Shown here in pieces: positions 10,701-21,710 of a stretch of 64,000 nucleotides of DNA. A program made the position numbers and the translations under genes. How positions within the stretch are numbered: position 1 is the first letter of the stretch; each line of letters opens with the position of its first letter. The stretch comes from Miscanthus floridulus (lineage: Eukaryota > Streptophyta > Magnoliopsida > Poales > Poaceae), in the NCBI RefSeq assembly GCF_019320115.1, contig NC_089594.1:21102055-21166054 (forward strand), given 5' to 3'. The notes beneath the pieces are model-generated. The model saw only the letters and a program-made list of their open reading frames with translations. It did no database searches and had not been told where the DNA came from.

Positions 10701-13700
10701 TATATAATCAGCATATCTTTTTAGCTAGCAATAATGCATATCGTTTAGTACCAAATGTTTAAAACTCACAACTACCGATGGATTGGTTGTAGTTCATTTG
10801 AAGATTGGTTGTTCCTTTACAACGGCAAGGCCAATATAGATTAAGCTATTGTCATTACTGCATGTCATGGTACAAACCCTGCTTGGAGATTTTTTCTACA
10901 TGCTTAGATTATTAGCTCGTTTTGTTGTTCCTCCGAATTAACTAAATCTGCAATAAAAACACTTGCTTACATGATGCTGCTGTGAATGAAAAATTGGATC
11001 ATCAAGCAATCAGCTTCCATCTTCTTGAGAAGCAGTCTATTCCAATTGGACCGTTTCAATGCTTCACTATGGTCCCAACAATGACTATGCACAGGCGTGT
11101 TGGTTTAACCTATGAATCTAGATAAAAAGTTCCTCTCCATCTATTGTACATTTCATAGACATGACCTAATGCTAAATGCTGTACGTGTTTAACATAAAAA
11201 AACATTCATATTTGTGATTCCTTCAAACTAACAGGTTCTCTTCGTATTTCTATTTTACAGCTTACCATGCTGCCCACAGTTAGGCGACAGCACTTTATGT
11301 ATGCCTAAACTTTTATCGAATCCAAATTACTGCACATTAATATGATTGTTACCCCACATCTGATAATTTTTTTTGTTCCTATCCTGTACGGCTACATGTG
11401 AATCTTGAAAAAGGTTTTCGTTGGGCTGCATCAGTGGTGTTCGCCTACTGCTTGAAGTTGTCAATTTCCTTTTATTGTACAAGGTACAGACTTAAAAGAA
11501 GCTAGGTTCCTCTGTACAAATTGACCTGCAGTCAAAATTTTGGGGCTAAAGGTAATCCATTCATAGTTTGCAATGAATTGAGGTTACCAGTTCTTACCTT
11601 ACTTTTCTACAAGTTGTGCTTTTGGGTTGACCAAGGTGAACAAGCTATTGATGTTAGTTAACTAAAATTTGTTATGCAGACAAGGCAACATGGTTCCTTT
11701 TGTTTCTACACTAATGCAGGTACGTGTTTCCTCATGTCTAAGTTTGATTGCGGGAAAGGGATACACTTTACATGCTCCTCACAATATTGAAGTCCTTTTA
11801 TGCTCTCAGTCATGTAACTGCATCTTATCTGCTGTAAGTCAGGGTCATTTCTTGTGTACGTGATTAAAAAGTGTTTTCTCCTTACTTTAGCGAATATTAT
11901 CTGAAACGTCAAGGTCCATTCACAATGCATCCATAAGTTAATATTATTAGTAAGCATGCAGAGGCAGACTATTTGGGTACATAATAATTGTCGAATCTTC
12001 GGTTTGGCAATCCGCTATTCATTCATTTGGCCAATTTCGATTTGGCAAAGCACTCAGTGTTCCCATAGGTTGCTGTGTTGCCAGATCAAAATTGGCAAGA
12101 TCAGTTTGCCTTGGTTCACATAGTTTATTCAATTTGTTAGTGAATTGCCAATAGATCTGTCCTACACTTTGGTAGTCTACCCTTACCTTATTAGTTGGTT
12201 TTTTGGTATGGGTGCTAGCATGGCAGTCTGCATTCCTGATTTTGAGCAAAATTTTCTGTTCTTTCTACAGTGTAGTTCCTTTGTGTACTAAGACAGATAT
12301 TTGTACACACACATGAGTGGGAACCAACACAAAAAAAAACAGGTGATGAGGGGAACCAGCACAACAAAAAAATAGGTCACGAGGATAACGACAACTTAGA
12401 GTTGATTCCTACTTAGAGTTGTACACTGATTCTTTTTTTGTAAGATTGACTCTATAGAGAAACATTTGATATCCCTTTCATGCTATAGTTACTGTTCCTA
12501 TTAGTTCAGGCAAGGTAAATGCTGCTATTAGTTTCAGTTATTAAGTTTTGAGTTCATTCTTATTTTTTATGTTGGGGTGTAGCGGTTTCATGGGCATGTT
12601 AGCTGCTTCCCGTCTTTTAGGTAAGAAGAACAGCAATATTAGTCAAATCCTTTGATTTGGTTGCAACTGGTTTCTTTTCCCTTTGCCGTGGCTAACTGCA
12701 GCTAAGAGGTTTGAACCTCTGCCTAGCAGTTTTTTTTTGTTTTGTACTTACAGTTTGGTTCAGCTTTCAAAAACTCTGTTCAGTAACTAAATAGAGGTAA
12801 AATATTCAGAGTACTGTGATGCAGTTGGGATGGTGCATCAGGATGCTTAAAATTGTGGAGGTCACGTTCATGCAATAGTGAATACTCTATTATGTTTTTT
12901 GAGTGTCAGTGTTTCAATATTTTTGTGTCAGTAGAAATTCTGCTTTATCACTATTAAATTGCCTATACTCAGTTTCACTATTCTCTGTCTGTCAGCAGTG
13001 CATCAAGTCGGTTTTCTTCATTAGCAGCTAGAACAAGTATTCAAGTGAGTAGGTTCAGAAAAAATGGAAGGAGCTATCTCGGCATGTTAGTTTTTCAGTA
13101 CTTTTGATCTCTAATTCTTTGTGTACATAGGTAAATAGTTTTAGTAATTGACATCTCAGTTTTGTCAGTATGGTAGCTTTTGCAAGTTGTAATTGTATGA
13201 TTTTTTAGATATCAAATTTAGATGGAGCTCATAACGTGAAATTGAACATCAGCGTGACCATAACAATGTATTTTCCATTAATGTTGATTATTCTATCTTT
13301 CATTTCATTTGTATCTCTTTTATTCAAATGAGTACTTACTTATTTTTTGCAAGATTTTCTCTCTGCTGCACGTGTAAAGCTGATGGTGGAATTATTGCTA
13401 CACGTGAGGAGGTCGCATATTTGATTAGATCTGGTTGTCGATTATTGTAATTTCATTCACTCTTTATTAGTTTATTTTTCTATAAAATCTGGGTGTAATT
13501 GCCTTCCTTTATCTACCAGATTTTGCTCTACTTTCAGGAAATTAGGCGTCATGTAATGATTGGATATAAATCTGATTGATGGACTGAAATAAAATCATCC
13601 GGAAGATATGTAGTTGCTCCCTGATACTGCTGCACGGGCGCGCGAAGGCGCGCGCCCTGATACTAGTAAAAAGAATTTGCAAGCGTATGGATGCAAATCG

Positions 13701-15856
13701 TAGCGAAGTTCTCACCAGTAAAAGAAGGGCTGTCCGACCTGACTTTGGCACCAGACATCATAGTAGAAGTGCAGGTTGTGGCCATACCTATGCCGTGGAT
13801 CAATCTATACAATACAACAACATATGAACACAGTAGTCATGACAGCTGCATTGGATCAGTCTTGCAAAAAAAAAAAAAACTACTTCATCACTCTATTTCC
13901 TCTCATTGAAAAACATGTAATGGCAGAAAATCCCATGACGCCAATCAGTGGACCTTTTTTATGATCAATGTTCACACATGACAAAAAGCTGAAGTCAACA
14001 TACTGAAAAGCAGGTTCTTTTCATACAAAACACAACACCTAATCTAAAGATACTAGTAGTGGATTTTGTACTCACAGCCTCGATCCAGTGCTGGAAAGCC
14101 AGCTTGAGAGCCTTGCCGTCTCTGGATAAACCCTGACCCACCTGTGGCAAGTTGCAAGCAAGCAGACATGAGAAGCCCATACCTATGATGAGAAGCCTGA
14201 TGCATGAGAAGGAGTCGGTTTGTGGGATGGGAGGACCTTGGATGCGTTGAGGCCATGGGAGGATCTACAGGGTATGCCAGGTATGCACTGGCATACCCTG
14301 CAGTTCTAGCATGTATAGAGTATATATACATGTATATTTATTTGTAGTAAATAGAAAAACTTGCAAAATAACTAACTGAGGCTGCGTCGTGCGGCGTGAG
14401 GCCTTTTCACTTTCGAGGCCCACGACCTCACCCAGTGACACGGCCTACACCAGCTACGGGCCAGCCTACGGCCACACGACGTCACTTGGAAGGACCCCAC
14501 ACGACGGGACTTTATGGTAGGAGTCCATCGATCCAATGCCACTGGGTCTCAGATCGCCGCCGTCTCCGATCAACGAAGCCGTACACGCGCTCAAGCGAGG
14601 CTACGAGGACACGACGTCACCACTAATCATGATTAAGATGGTCAGATTGAGGATCCACCCCAGCTACTTCGCTGCTGCTGGTCGGCTGCTGTGCGTGCGC
14701 GACTAACGTGCTAGGCATAGATCTCGACTGCTAGCTACCAAGGTATTCCATCTCTGCTTTTGTCTCTTCTCTTTTATTTTATATAAAAACATAACGCCTC
14801 TTGATATTGCTAGGCAACGACAATTGTTGATAAGGTATTTTCTACAATGATTTAGTGAAAGCAAAATTCAGAATTTGTTAAGAGGCATTTTTAAGTGAAT
14901 AAAGATAATATAATCGAAACATTCACATCCCTTAGAAAACAGTTTAAAAAGTCAAATAAGTAGTATGATAAGTCACTTACATACTGTCTTTTATGTTTAT
15001 ATTTGGGACTGCTAATATGACGTTTGAACTATTTATATTAAAATTTATGTCTTTCAGTTTCATACTTATGTAATTTAGTGTATGTATATCAAATTATGTT
15101 TAATTTTATAATTATTACCAAATTGAGAAATGGTTTTACCAAATTATATATGAAAAATTTTGGACGGCATACCCTGAGTTCAAATCCTGGATCCGCCACT
15201 GGTTGAGGCCGACGCGGCGGCCGTCTCCGGCTTGGGCTCGTCGAAGAAGGAGACGGTGCTGTGGCTGAGCCGCGCGAAGTCCAGGGCTTGCCACCTGCAT
15301 CATATCATTGATGGAAATCACAAACCTTCAGTCTCAATCAAAGCTCTCTTTCCCCGAAACGAAGAGGCCGGACTGATGACAACATCAGTAACCATGAACA
15401 AGAACAAAATTCGGCACCGTAACCGTTTCGTGGATTTTCTTGGAAGGAAGCCAACTCGCGGAGCTGGCGTACAGTACAGTGCAGTGCAGTGCAGAGAGGA
15501 TCAAGATTGAAGAAGAAGCAGAGGTGTGTGTTGTGACAACAAAAGGGGCAACTTTTTATTATTTATTTTCTTTAAGATAAGAAGAAGTAAATGGGGGACA
15601 ATCATGTTTGCCCATGCCAATCGAACCCGGACGCAGGCAGGGGGAAGAAACTAAATAAATCACAGGCTGACAGGCAGGAAGGAAGGCGGTGGAAAAGGGT
15701 ACCATACCAGAGCTCCTCGACGACGACGGCGGAGTCGGCGAGCTTCCGGCGGGTCCGGTAGCTGCGGTAGACCTTCTGCAGCTTGGTGGCCGCGCCATTC
15801 TCGCCGGCGCCGGTTCCCTCCACGGATTCCAGCCTATCCGTCTCCACCACCTCCAT
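4766..15856 (-). CDS. IQM-family IQ-motif calmodulin-binding protein, nine exons, exon 2 interrupted by a transposon
   Basis: IQM proteins are plant calmodulin-binding proteins with one IQ motif and a conserved plant-specific body. Exons are 15856-15708, 15294-15202 plus 14245-14237, 14141-14076, 13804-13716, 7598-7511, 6331-6185, 6104-6012, 5465-5364 and 5275-4766 (stop). Each junction has GT/AG borders. The IQ motif ([20 protein letters not shown], about residues 22-41) is followed by [63 protein letters not shown] and [14 protein letters not shown], all family signatures in order. The joined exons give about 448 codons, close to family length. A 947-bp element splits exon 2. Even without it, exon 2 joins exon 3 out of frame, so the allele is probably non-functional. 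Unspliced reading through the insertion stops after about 87 residues, just past the IQ motif. Three introns are also enlarged or interrupted by repeats. Confidence 0.88.
6718..7107 (+). mobile_element. Solo LTR in an IQM intron
   Basis: The 390-bp segment begins TGTGATGTGGGGG and ends CCCTTGACA. It is flanked by the perfect 5-bp duplication TTAAC (6713-6717 and 7108-7112). It has a TATA-like CTATATATAGAC near 6911-6923, giving it plus orientation. This is the footprint left when two LTRs recombine and lose the interior. It sits in the intron between IQM exons 5 and 6 and does not touch a splice site. Confidence 0.85.
7781..8124 (+). repeat. 172-bp tandem duplication inside the Helitron
   Basis: Two adjacent copies (7781-7952 and 7953-8124) differ at only a few bases, for example cccgaaact/cccaaaact and atcagg/atcggg. 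The minus strand of both copies is open, but no protein family is recognised. Confidence 0.85.
8150..8554 (+). other. Possible captured first exon, function unknown
   Basis: An ATG at 8150 lies just after a TATATATAG stretch. It opens a Ser/Pro/Phe-rich then Arg/Gly-rich frame to about 8490, where AACCCTAG|GTAAGG is a plausible splice donor. The opposite strand is also open, so the frame may only reflect GC richness. No domain is visible. A captured 5' exon of a host gene is the likeliest reading because Helitrons commonly carry such pieces. Confidence 0.3.
13636..13666 (+). terminator. Helitron 3'-terminal hairpin and CTAG end
   Basis: A 9-bp perfect GC stem with a 4-nt loop lies 5 nt before the terminal CTAG, followed by T. 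This is the replication-termination structure typical of Helitron 3' ends. It is 49 bp from the IQM exon 4 splice donor. Confidence 0.8.
14255..15201. mobile_element. MULE-like DNA transposon inserted in IQM exon 2
   Basis: The 947-bp element is bounded by the perfect 9-bp duplication GTTGAGGCC (14246-14254 and 15202-15210), the size produced by Mutator-like transposases. Its ends are imperfect inverted repeats: ATGGGAGGATCTA at the left, AGTGGCGGATCCA at the right (reverse strand), each followed by CAGGGTATGCC. The interior has no transposase. A GC-rich segment (14390-14720) could be captured DNA, and the right part (14750-15170) is AT-rich. It lies between two halves of one coding exon. Transcripts reading into it in the IQM frame meet a stop at 15182-15180. 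Confidence 0.75.
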
Positions 15857-16276
15857 TGGTTTCGAGATTTGGGAGCGAGCGAGTATCCCAGTCGAAAGCA
15901 GCGAACTTGGAACGAGCAATCAGTTGTTGGAGTTAGGTGAGGAACGGAGGAGAGAAACGGCCGTGCAGTGTGCGCTTGTGCAGAAGTTGTCACGGAGGAG
16001 CTGAGCAGAGCAGAGCAGAACATGTAGGAATAATTACTGTTTCGCGGAGCGGGATTGTAGTAGCACAGCTGTACCACGCTGATTCGACGACGGCGACGAG
16101 TCGTTGGCGACTTGGCGAGTGGCGCCATAAGTGCGCGTGGTTGGGCCCGCGTGTCATTGGCTTTAACTACCACCGTATAATAGTACAGTTTGACTGCATG
16201 CAGCCCCAGTGGCCCCGATGAACTGGACTGGACACTTAGCTTCAGAATCACGTTGACGCCGCATGGTTTCGCGCGA
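15857..16276 (-). promoter_or_regulatory. Upstream region of the IQM gene
   Basis: The 5' flank of the IQM start codon is GC-rich and pyrimidine-rich on the minus strand near 15880-15960, as expected of a grass 5' UTR and core promoter. I see no convincing TATA box. It ends where a MITE begins at 16277. Confidence 0.4.
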
Positions 16277-16588
16277 GTTTAGTTCCTCCAAAAGTTTAGC
16301 CCTGTCCGATCGGACGTTTGACTAAAAAAACAACTAATTGTACAGATTACGGCTACTTTGCGTGATGAATCTTTTAAGCCGAAGTAGTTCAGATTTGATA
16401 ATATGGTGCTACAGTAATATATATGCGAACGACGGATTAATTAAGCTTAATAAATTCGTCTCGCGGTTTACTGACGAATTCTGTAATTTATTTTTTATTA
16501 GTATCCGAACACCCCATACGATACCTTCATATAACACCCGATATGACACCCCAGAACTTTAAGTCCTGAATTTAAACCAGGTCTAAAC
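16277..16588. mobile_element. MITE upstream of the IQM gene
   Basis: The ends are inverted (GTTTAG...CTAAAC). The interior carries the widespread grass MITE block 'attaattaagcttaataaattcgtctcg' and 'gtatccgaacacc'. No coding potential exists. The superfamily (PIF/Tourist-like or other) is not fixed because the target duplication is unclear. Confidence 0.6.
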
Positions 16589-17136
16589 AATTAGTTTGGC
16601 CACGTTTTCGATCAACTACTACAGCTGGGACCTGAGAGTTTGGACTTTGGATACACTAGGCACTAGCTAATGTCCATTGTCCAAGTCGTACGTACGTGTA
16701 CCTGCTCTCTCCTCTTGTCCCCAGGGAATAGGTAGTGTCCATTGTCCCCAGGGAATAGGTAAAGTCAGTCCAAGCAACTCTACGCTAGCTTTTTCTATGT
16801 TGTCACGAGCTGCACGTAAGAAGCAAAGCAGCCGAGCACCCTCGTCGCCTTCGCATGTGTCTGCAACACTGCAGCTGCGTCATGAGCCACCGCGCACCGG
16901 TTTTTTTCAGTTCAGTTGCGATCTAATCTATCGGATCGCAGAATAATTCACTGGGTCCACTGCACGTACGTGACACGTCACAACTACCATTGCTGTCCAA
17001 AAAAAAAAAACTTAGTTACCATTGCTGTAAAAAAAAAAAGAGGAAAAAAAACTCAGCTACCATCGGTACGTTAGGCATCGGAGCTGTAGCGTCTATATCG
17101 AATGAATGGACCCGGTACCCTTGCACGTGTTCCTAA
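16589..17136. repeat. Intergenic DNA with short local duplications and poly-A runs
   Basis: It holds a 26-bp-scale duplication ('tgtccattgtccccagggaataggta'-like, 16672-16760). Three related 'taccattgctgt' units each follow or precede runs of A (16983-17062). No gene is seen. Confidence 0.5.
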
Positions 17137-18155
17137 GGGCAACTCCAGCCAACATCCTATCCCATCCCTTATCTCATTTTGAGGTCTAAAACGTAAAAAA
17201 AATTTCTCCAACCGGTCTCCTATCTGAACCCCGACAGATGAGGATCCCTCGTTCCTCTCTCTCCTCGTCCCCCACATCTGAGGGACTCTCATCCCGGGCC
17301 TCATCCACCGAGCAGGCCAACGGCCGTCTTCCCGCGCCGCCGCGGAGATCTTCGAGCTGGTACGTCTCTGTTCCCCCCTTCTCGTTATTGTGGCATCCAT
17401 GGCTGCTTTCTCGGCTTCTAGATGGATGGGAGACGGGGAAACGAAATATACCTCGTAGATCTAGGCGGCGTGGTCGCGGCCGCTTGCCGGCCGCCCGTGC
17501 TGAGCCGCCTTGGGCAGCTGCTGCGCCCGCCCTCCGCTGGCCAACAAGGTCGCGCCCCCTGCCGCTGTGCGCTTCTCGCGGCCCTGCTTGCGCTGGCCGC
17601 TGCTGCCGTGCGGCCCTGCTGTGCCGTTGCTGCCGTGCGCTGGCCGCTGCTGCCGTGCGCTGCTGTGCCGCTGCTGTGCCCCCGCGTGCGTTGGTGCCTT
17701 TGGTTGCAGAGTGAAGACAGAGAGAGAGGGAGCGCTGCAAAAGCATTTCTATCGTTGTCATGCTGCAGGCCAACTGTTGGAGTGCTTGAAGCACATTTGA
17801 TTTCCTTCTTTAGTACATAAAAAGCATCGGCTGCTGGATAGAAAGCAAAAGCATTTATTTATAGCTGACAGTTAGGTTTCGCTAGATTTCTTTCTTATCA
17901 CCTTTGAGTGCTGTGAGCGCAAGATTTAGAGTGTGGTGAGAAGTAAAGACTGGCATTATTTAATCAATTTTGGCTTGTGCTTGATTATTTTTTTTAATGA
18001 AAAGGTTGTGGTTAATTTGTTAATATAGTCAATTTCTATATCTAGGAAGAACAAATGGAGAGTTAGGTTGGGTTGCTCTCAGGCAATGGGGACAACAATG
18101 ATCTGTGTTTTGATGACTTTCAAGTTGAAACACATGTTGAACAAGTTGCTGAACA

Positions 18156-19153
18156 TTGTACTCCCCCCTGAAACCAAGTAAGAAGAGGACTAGAAATTTC
18201 ATTCCCCAGGAAGACACTATGTCGGTGAAAGCATGGCTAGAAATTAGCTTGGATCCAGTTCTAGGCACTGATCAAACTCGTAGTACCTATTGGAAGCGAA
18301 TTCATGATTATTATCACGAGCACAAGACTTTTGAGTCCGAGCGTAATATCAGTTCTCTCTCTCACCGTTGGGGTATCATCCATAAAAGTGTTAATAGATT
18401 TTGTGGATGGTATACTCAAGTTCAAAACAGAAGAGAAAGCGGGCTGACAGCAAGATAAGGTAAGTTGTTTAATTTTGTTAATTGATTGGAAATGTATATC
18501 TTTTGTGCATGGTAGCCAACACATGTTTTTTGTACAGATAGAACGGGCAAAGGAATTGTACCAGGAAAAAGATCCGGAGGGGAAACCATTTATTTTCATG
18601 CACTGCTGGAATAAGCTGCAGCATGAGCAGAAGTGGGCTAATCTAGGTTGTGAGACCTCTCAAAGCTCTCAGAAAAAACAAAAGACTTCCTCAACTACAA
18701 GTCCAGGGTCATGTACACCTGGAACTCATGAAAGTAAGTATGCTGATGAAGAGGATGGACCAAGTCATACATCACCAAGGAAAGGAAGGCCAGATGATAA
18801 GAAGAAGGAGAAAGCACGTAGAGGTAAAAATCCTAACTCTCAAGGAGAAGGCCTTTACATGGAGGCAATGGAAAAATTGTGGGCAAAGAGAGAAAAGGCC
18901 GAACAGATGAGGGAGATTAAAAAAAGAACGTAATGATGAGAGGCTTGTGGTAGAGACTAGAAGGCTTGAAATCAAGCAACAAGTAGCGTATAGGAAGCTG
19001 GATTTAATGCAACGAGAAATAGAGTTGAAACAGAGAGAAGATGATGAGAAAGTTATGAACATGGACCTTAATGGTATGAGTGAGGGACAAAAGATATTTT
19101 ATAAGACATTGCAGAATGAGATCATTGCTCGACGTTGTGGTGGTGGCAACTAG
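18156..19153 (+). pseudogene. Harbinger ORF1 (Myb/trihelix DNA-binding protein), damaged
   Basis: ORF1 proteins of PIF/Harbinger elements bind the termini and help the transposase enter the nucleus. The N-terminal part (about 18170-18450) has the trihelix-like pattern of this family: NFIPQED, SVKAWLEISLDPVLGTDQ, YWKRIHDYYHEHKTF and LSHRWGIIHKSVNRFCG. An intron follows (donor near 18460, acceptor TTTTTGTACAG near 18538). The second exon has the FIFMHCWNKLQ motif, then a basic, Ser-rich linker and a C-terminal coiled coil (VETRRLEIKQQ..LDLMQREIELKQRE) typical of the NAM-associated C-terminal domain. A frame break occurs just before the intron, where the expected reading is lost and a TAA appears, and another near 18920-18940. 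The gene is convergent with the transposase. Confidence 0.8.
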
Positions 19154-19841
19154 AAGCATCGTGTTTATTTATCTTTTGTGTGTGCACTATGAAAAGGCCT
19201 CTCTGTTATTTAGTTGGCATGTAGGCAGCTAGATTTGCTGAAGTCTTGCCTCTTTGAACTGTTATTTAGTTGGTATGTAAGCAGCTAGACTTGTGAAGTT
19301 TTGCCTCTTGAACTTACTTACTTAGCATGCAAGACTTGCTGAACTGTTATTTAGTTGGCATGTAAGCAGCAGTGCCGGTGAACGCTTGATGCTCGCCGTC
19401 AGTTTCGTCAGTTTCAGCGTCTTATTTAGTTTCGTCAGTTTCAGTATGGTTACCATTTCGATGGCTTTTGATTTTTCAAACTTGGCCTATGTACTGTGCT
19501 TGATAAGTTCAGGCGGGCATTTTGTGCTGTAGCAGCTAAGGATCTCTAATCTGTTTGTTTATCTTGCACTGATGCTTCTGTAATGATGATCTGTCCTATC
19601 TTAATGGAAATCAAATGTGCTTCTGAAATCCTGTCTGAATGTAGGATACATGACTGATAAAAATAGATGTTTATTTGACTGATACATGATTGAAGGGTAC
19701 ATGACTGATAAAATAGAAGGTATTCTACTGGTAAAAATAGATGGTACAAGACTACAAGGATATGAAGGTTCAGTACTGATACATGTCCGAGTGATGCTGC
19801 CAAAGGTGCTCGATAAGATCTTGCTGAAGTTGGGCGTGGAT

Positions 19842-21710
19842 TTACCTGTTTGTGATATTGTGATGAGCTTGTAGGAATTCATGGAACTCCCGTGTATGAT
19901 TACGAACTTCAGGTGGAGTAGGTCTCACAAGCTGGCCGACACCCTCGTAGTGGACGTCTTCGTCTTCGTCTTCACTTCGCTCGTCTTCAACGATCATGTT
20001 GTGCATGATGACACAAGCTGTCATTATTTGTCTAAGTGTCGCTTTATCCCACATACGAGCTGGTCCGCGAACAATGGCAAATTGAGCTTGTAGAACCCCA
20101 AAAGCCCTTTCCACATCCTTTCTAACCGCTTCTTGTGCCTTGGCAAAGTATTTCTTCTTGTTCCCTTGGGGATTTGTTATGGTCTTCACAAATGTCGCCC
20201 ATTGAGGGTATATGCCATCTACAAGGTAATACCCCATTGTATAATTATTACCGTTAACGGTAAAATTAACTTCTGGGGCATCTCCTTCGGCTAGCCTTGC
20301 AAATAGATGGGAACGATGAAGAACCTTGATATCATTGTGTGACCCTGGTCAACCAAAAAAAGCATGCCAAATCCAAAGATCATGCGATGCAACAGCTTCG
20401 AGTATTATTGTAGGCTCGTGCCCATGCCCAGTATATTGCCCGCGCCATGGGTTAGGACAATTCTTCCACCTCCAATGCATGCAATCCAAACTCCCAAGCA
20501 TTCCAGGAAAGCCCCTCCGCTGCCCGATTGCAAGTAATCTACTTATGTCATTCCCATTAGGGGATCTCAGATACTCCTCTCCAAACACGTCAACAACTGC
20601 TGTTACAAATCTTCTAAGGCTTTCTATGACAGTACTTTCACCAATACGAATGTATTGATCCATGAAATCAGCTGGTACTCCATAACTAAGCATAAAAAAG
20701 CTGCAGTAATCTTTTGCAAAGATGATAACCCGAGACGTCCAACTCTATCTCTTTTCTGCTCAAAGTAATTATCATGTTGCTCTACAGCTTGCACTATGCG
20801 AAGGTATAGCGTACGAGACATCCTAAACCTGAGGGACAAATCCAAACTAAGCAAACATGGACATAGGAATGTGGATAAAGAAGGTACACAATAATTAGCA
20901 GGCTATTAGCAAACCTGCGCCGGAAGAAGGGTGGCCCGTAGGTTGGATTTTCGGAGAAATAGTCATTGTTAAGGCTGGATAACGAGCCGGCTCGGCTCGT
21001 TTGGGCTCGGCTCGTTCTGGCTCGTTAAGATAACGAGCTAGCTCGGCTCGGCTCGGCTCGTTATCCTAGCGAGCCAGAAAGCCAGCTCGGCTCGGCTCGT
21101 TAAAAGCTCGAGCTGGCTCGTTAAGCTCACGAGCCAGGTATAAAAAATACACAAAATATAATATTTGTATTTATCTAAAGTTTGAGAATAATAATAATAC
21201 AAAAGAAATGAATCTAACAACCTTAAATCAAATAAAAATAATAATATGTGCTAATATATATACAAGTATAATAAAATAGTATAGTATTCATGCATCTAAC
21301 TACCTTAAATGATACCTTTTTTCCTGGAAGCTTGGCTCGTTTAGCTCGCGAGCGGCTCGCGAGCTGACTCGAGTTGGCTCGTTATAGCTAACGAGCTAAA
21401 ATCTTGGCTCGGCTCGGCTCATTATCTTAACGAGCCGAGCCGAGCCGAGTCGAGCCAGCCACGAGCCGAGCGAGCTAACGAGCTTCGAGTTTTTCGTCCA
21501 GCCTTAGTCATTGTACAACCTCCAATGCCCACTTTCTCTGTCCCGATGAATGTACTGACGCCCAGGGACAGAACCACCCCATCGTGGAGCATGGAGAGCG
21601 TGATATTGAGTGTGTGCTTGGTGTAACGCAGTAAGGGTTTCCTCAAGAACATCCTCACCATCATCGGATGAAGAAGATGAATCTAGTCGGGAGAGACGAC
21701 TCATTTTCAT
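19842..21710 (-). pseudogene. PIF/Harbinger transposase (DDE), damaged and split by a hAT insertion
   Basis: The transposase cuts and joins element ends. The N-terminus (21710-21507) runs to RWGGSVPGRQYIHRDRESGH. It continues beyond the hAT insert as YFSENPTYGPPFFRRR, then a short intron (acceptor CCCTCAG near 20834), then FRMSRTLYLRIV. Catalytic acidic residues are visible in GSLDCMHW, in YYLVDGIYP and in KDVERAFG, the D-D-E set of the plant Harbinger nuclease domain. Three lesions are visible: the nested hAT element, a 1-nt frameshift in a T run near 20690-20700 (AAFFMLSYGVPAD), and a TGA at about 20347-20349 where family members continue FFGMPGS. It is therefore not functional. Confidence 0.88.
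20970..21506. mobile_element. Non-autonomous hAT element nested in the Harbinger transposase
   Basis: A perfect 10-bp inverted repeat (TAAGGCTGGA / TCCAGCCTTA) bounds 537 bp. It is flanked by the perfect 8-bp duplication GTCATTGT (20962-20969, 21507-21514). The 8-bp duplication and the TAAGG end are hAT hallmarks. The subterminal zones at both ends are packed with GGCTCG/CGAGCC and AACGAGC motifs, likely transposase-binding repeats. The centre is AT-rich and has no gene. Confidence 0.88.

Larger units (their letters stand above)
7733..13666 (+). mobile_element. Non-autonomous Helitron in an IQM intron (5' end approximate)
   Basis: The 3' end is diagnostic: a perfect 9-bp GC stem (GGGCGCGCG / CGCGCGCCC, 13636-13644 and 13649-13657) with loop AAGG, then 5 nt, then CTAG followed by host T. 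Helitrons end in CTRR after such a hairpin and insert between A and T without a duplication. The 5' end should be TC after an A; 7733 (TCTGTTATATAG) and 7724 both fit, so the left border is uncertain. The insert explains why this IQM intron is about 6.1 kb. It has no Rep/helicase gene. Its left part holds GC-rich, promoter- or exon-like DNA (7781-8520) ending in a good splice donor, which looks like captured gene sequence. The rest is AT-rich with no coding signal I can support. Confidence 0.7.

Noticed and set aside
17186..17820. Several long overlapping frames near the Harbinger left end
   Set aside because: They overlap on both strands in a GC-rich Cys/Ala/Arg-coding stretch with no domain. 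They fit a 5' leader.
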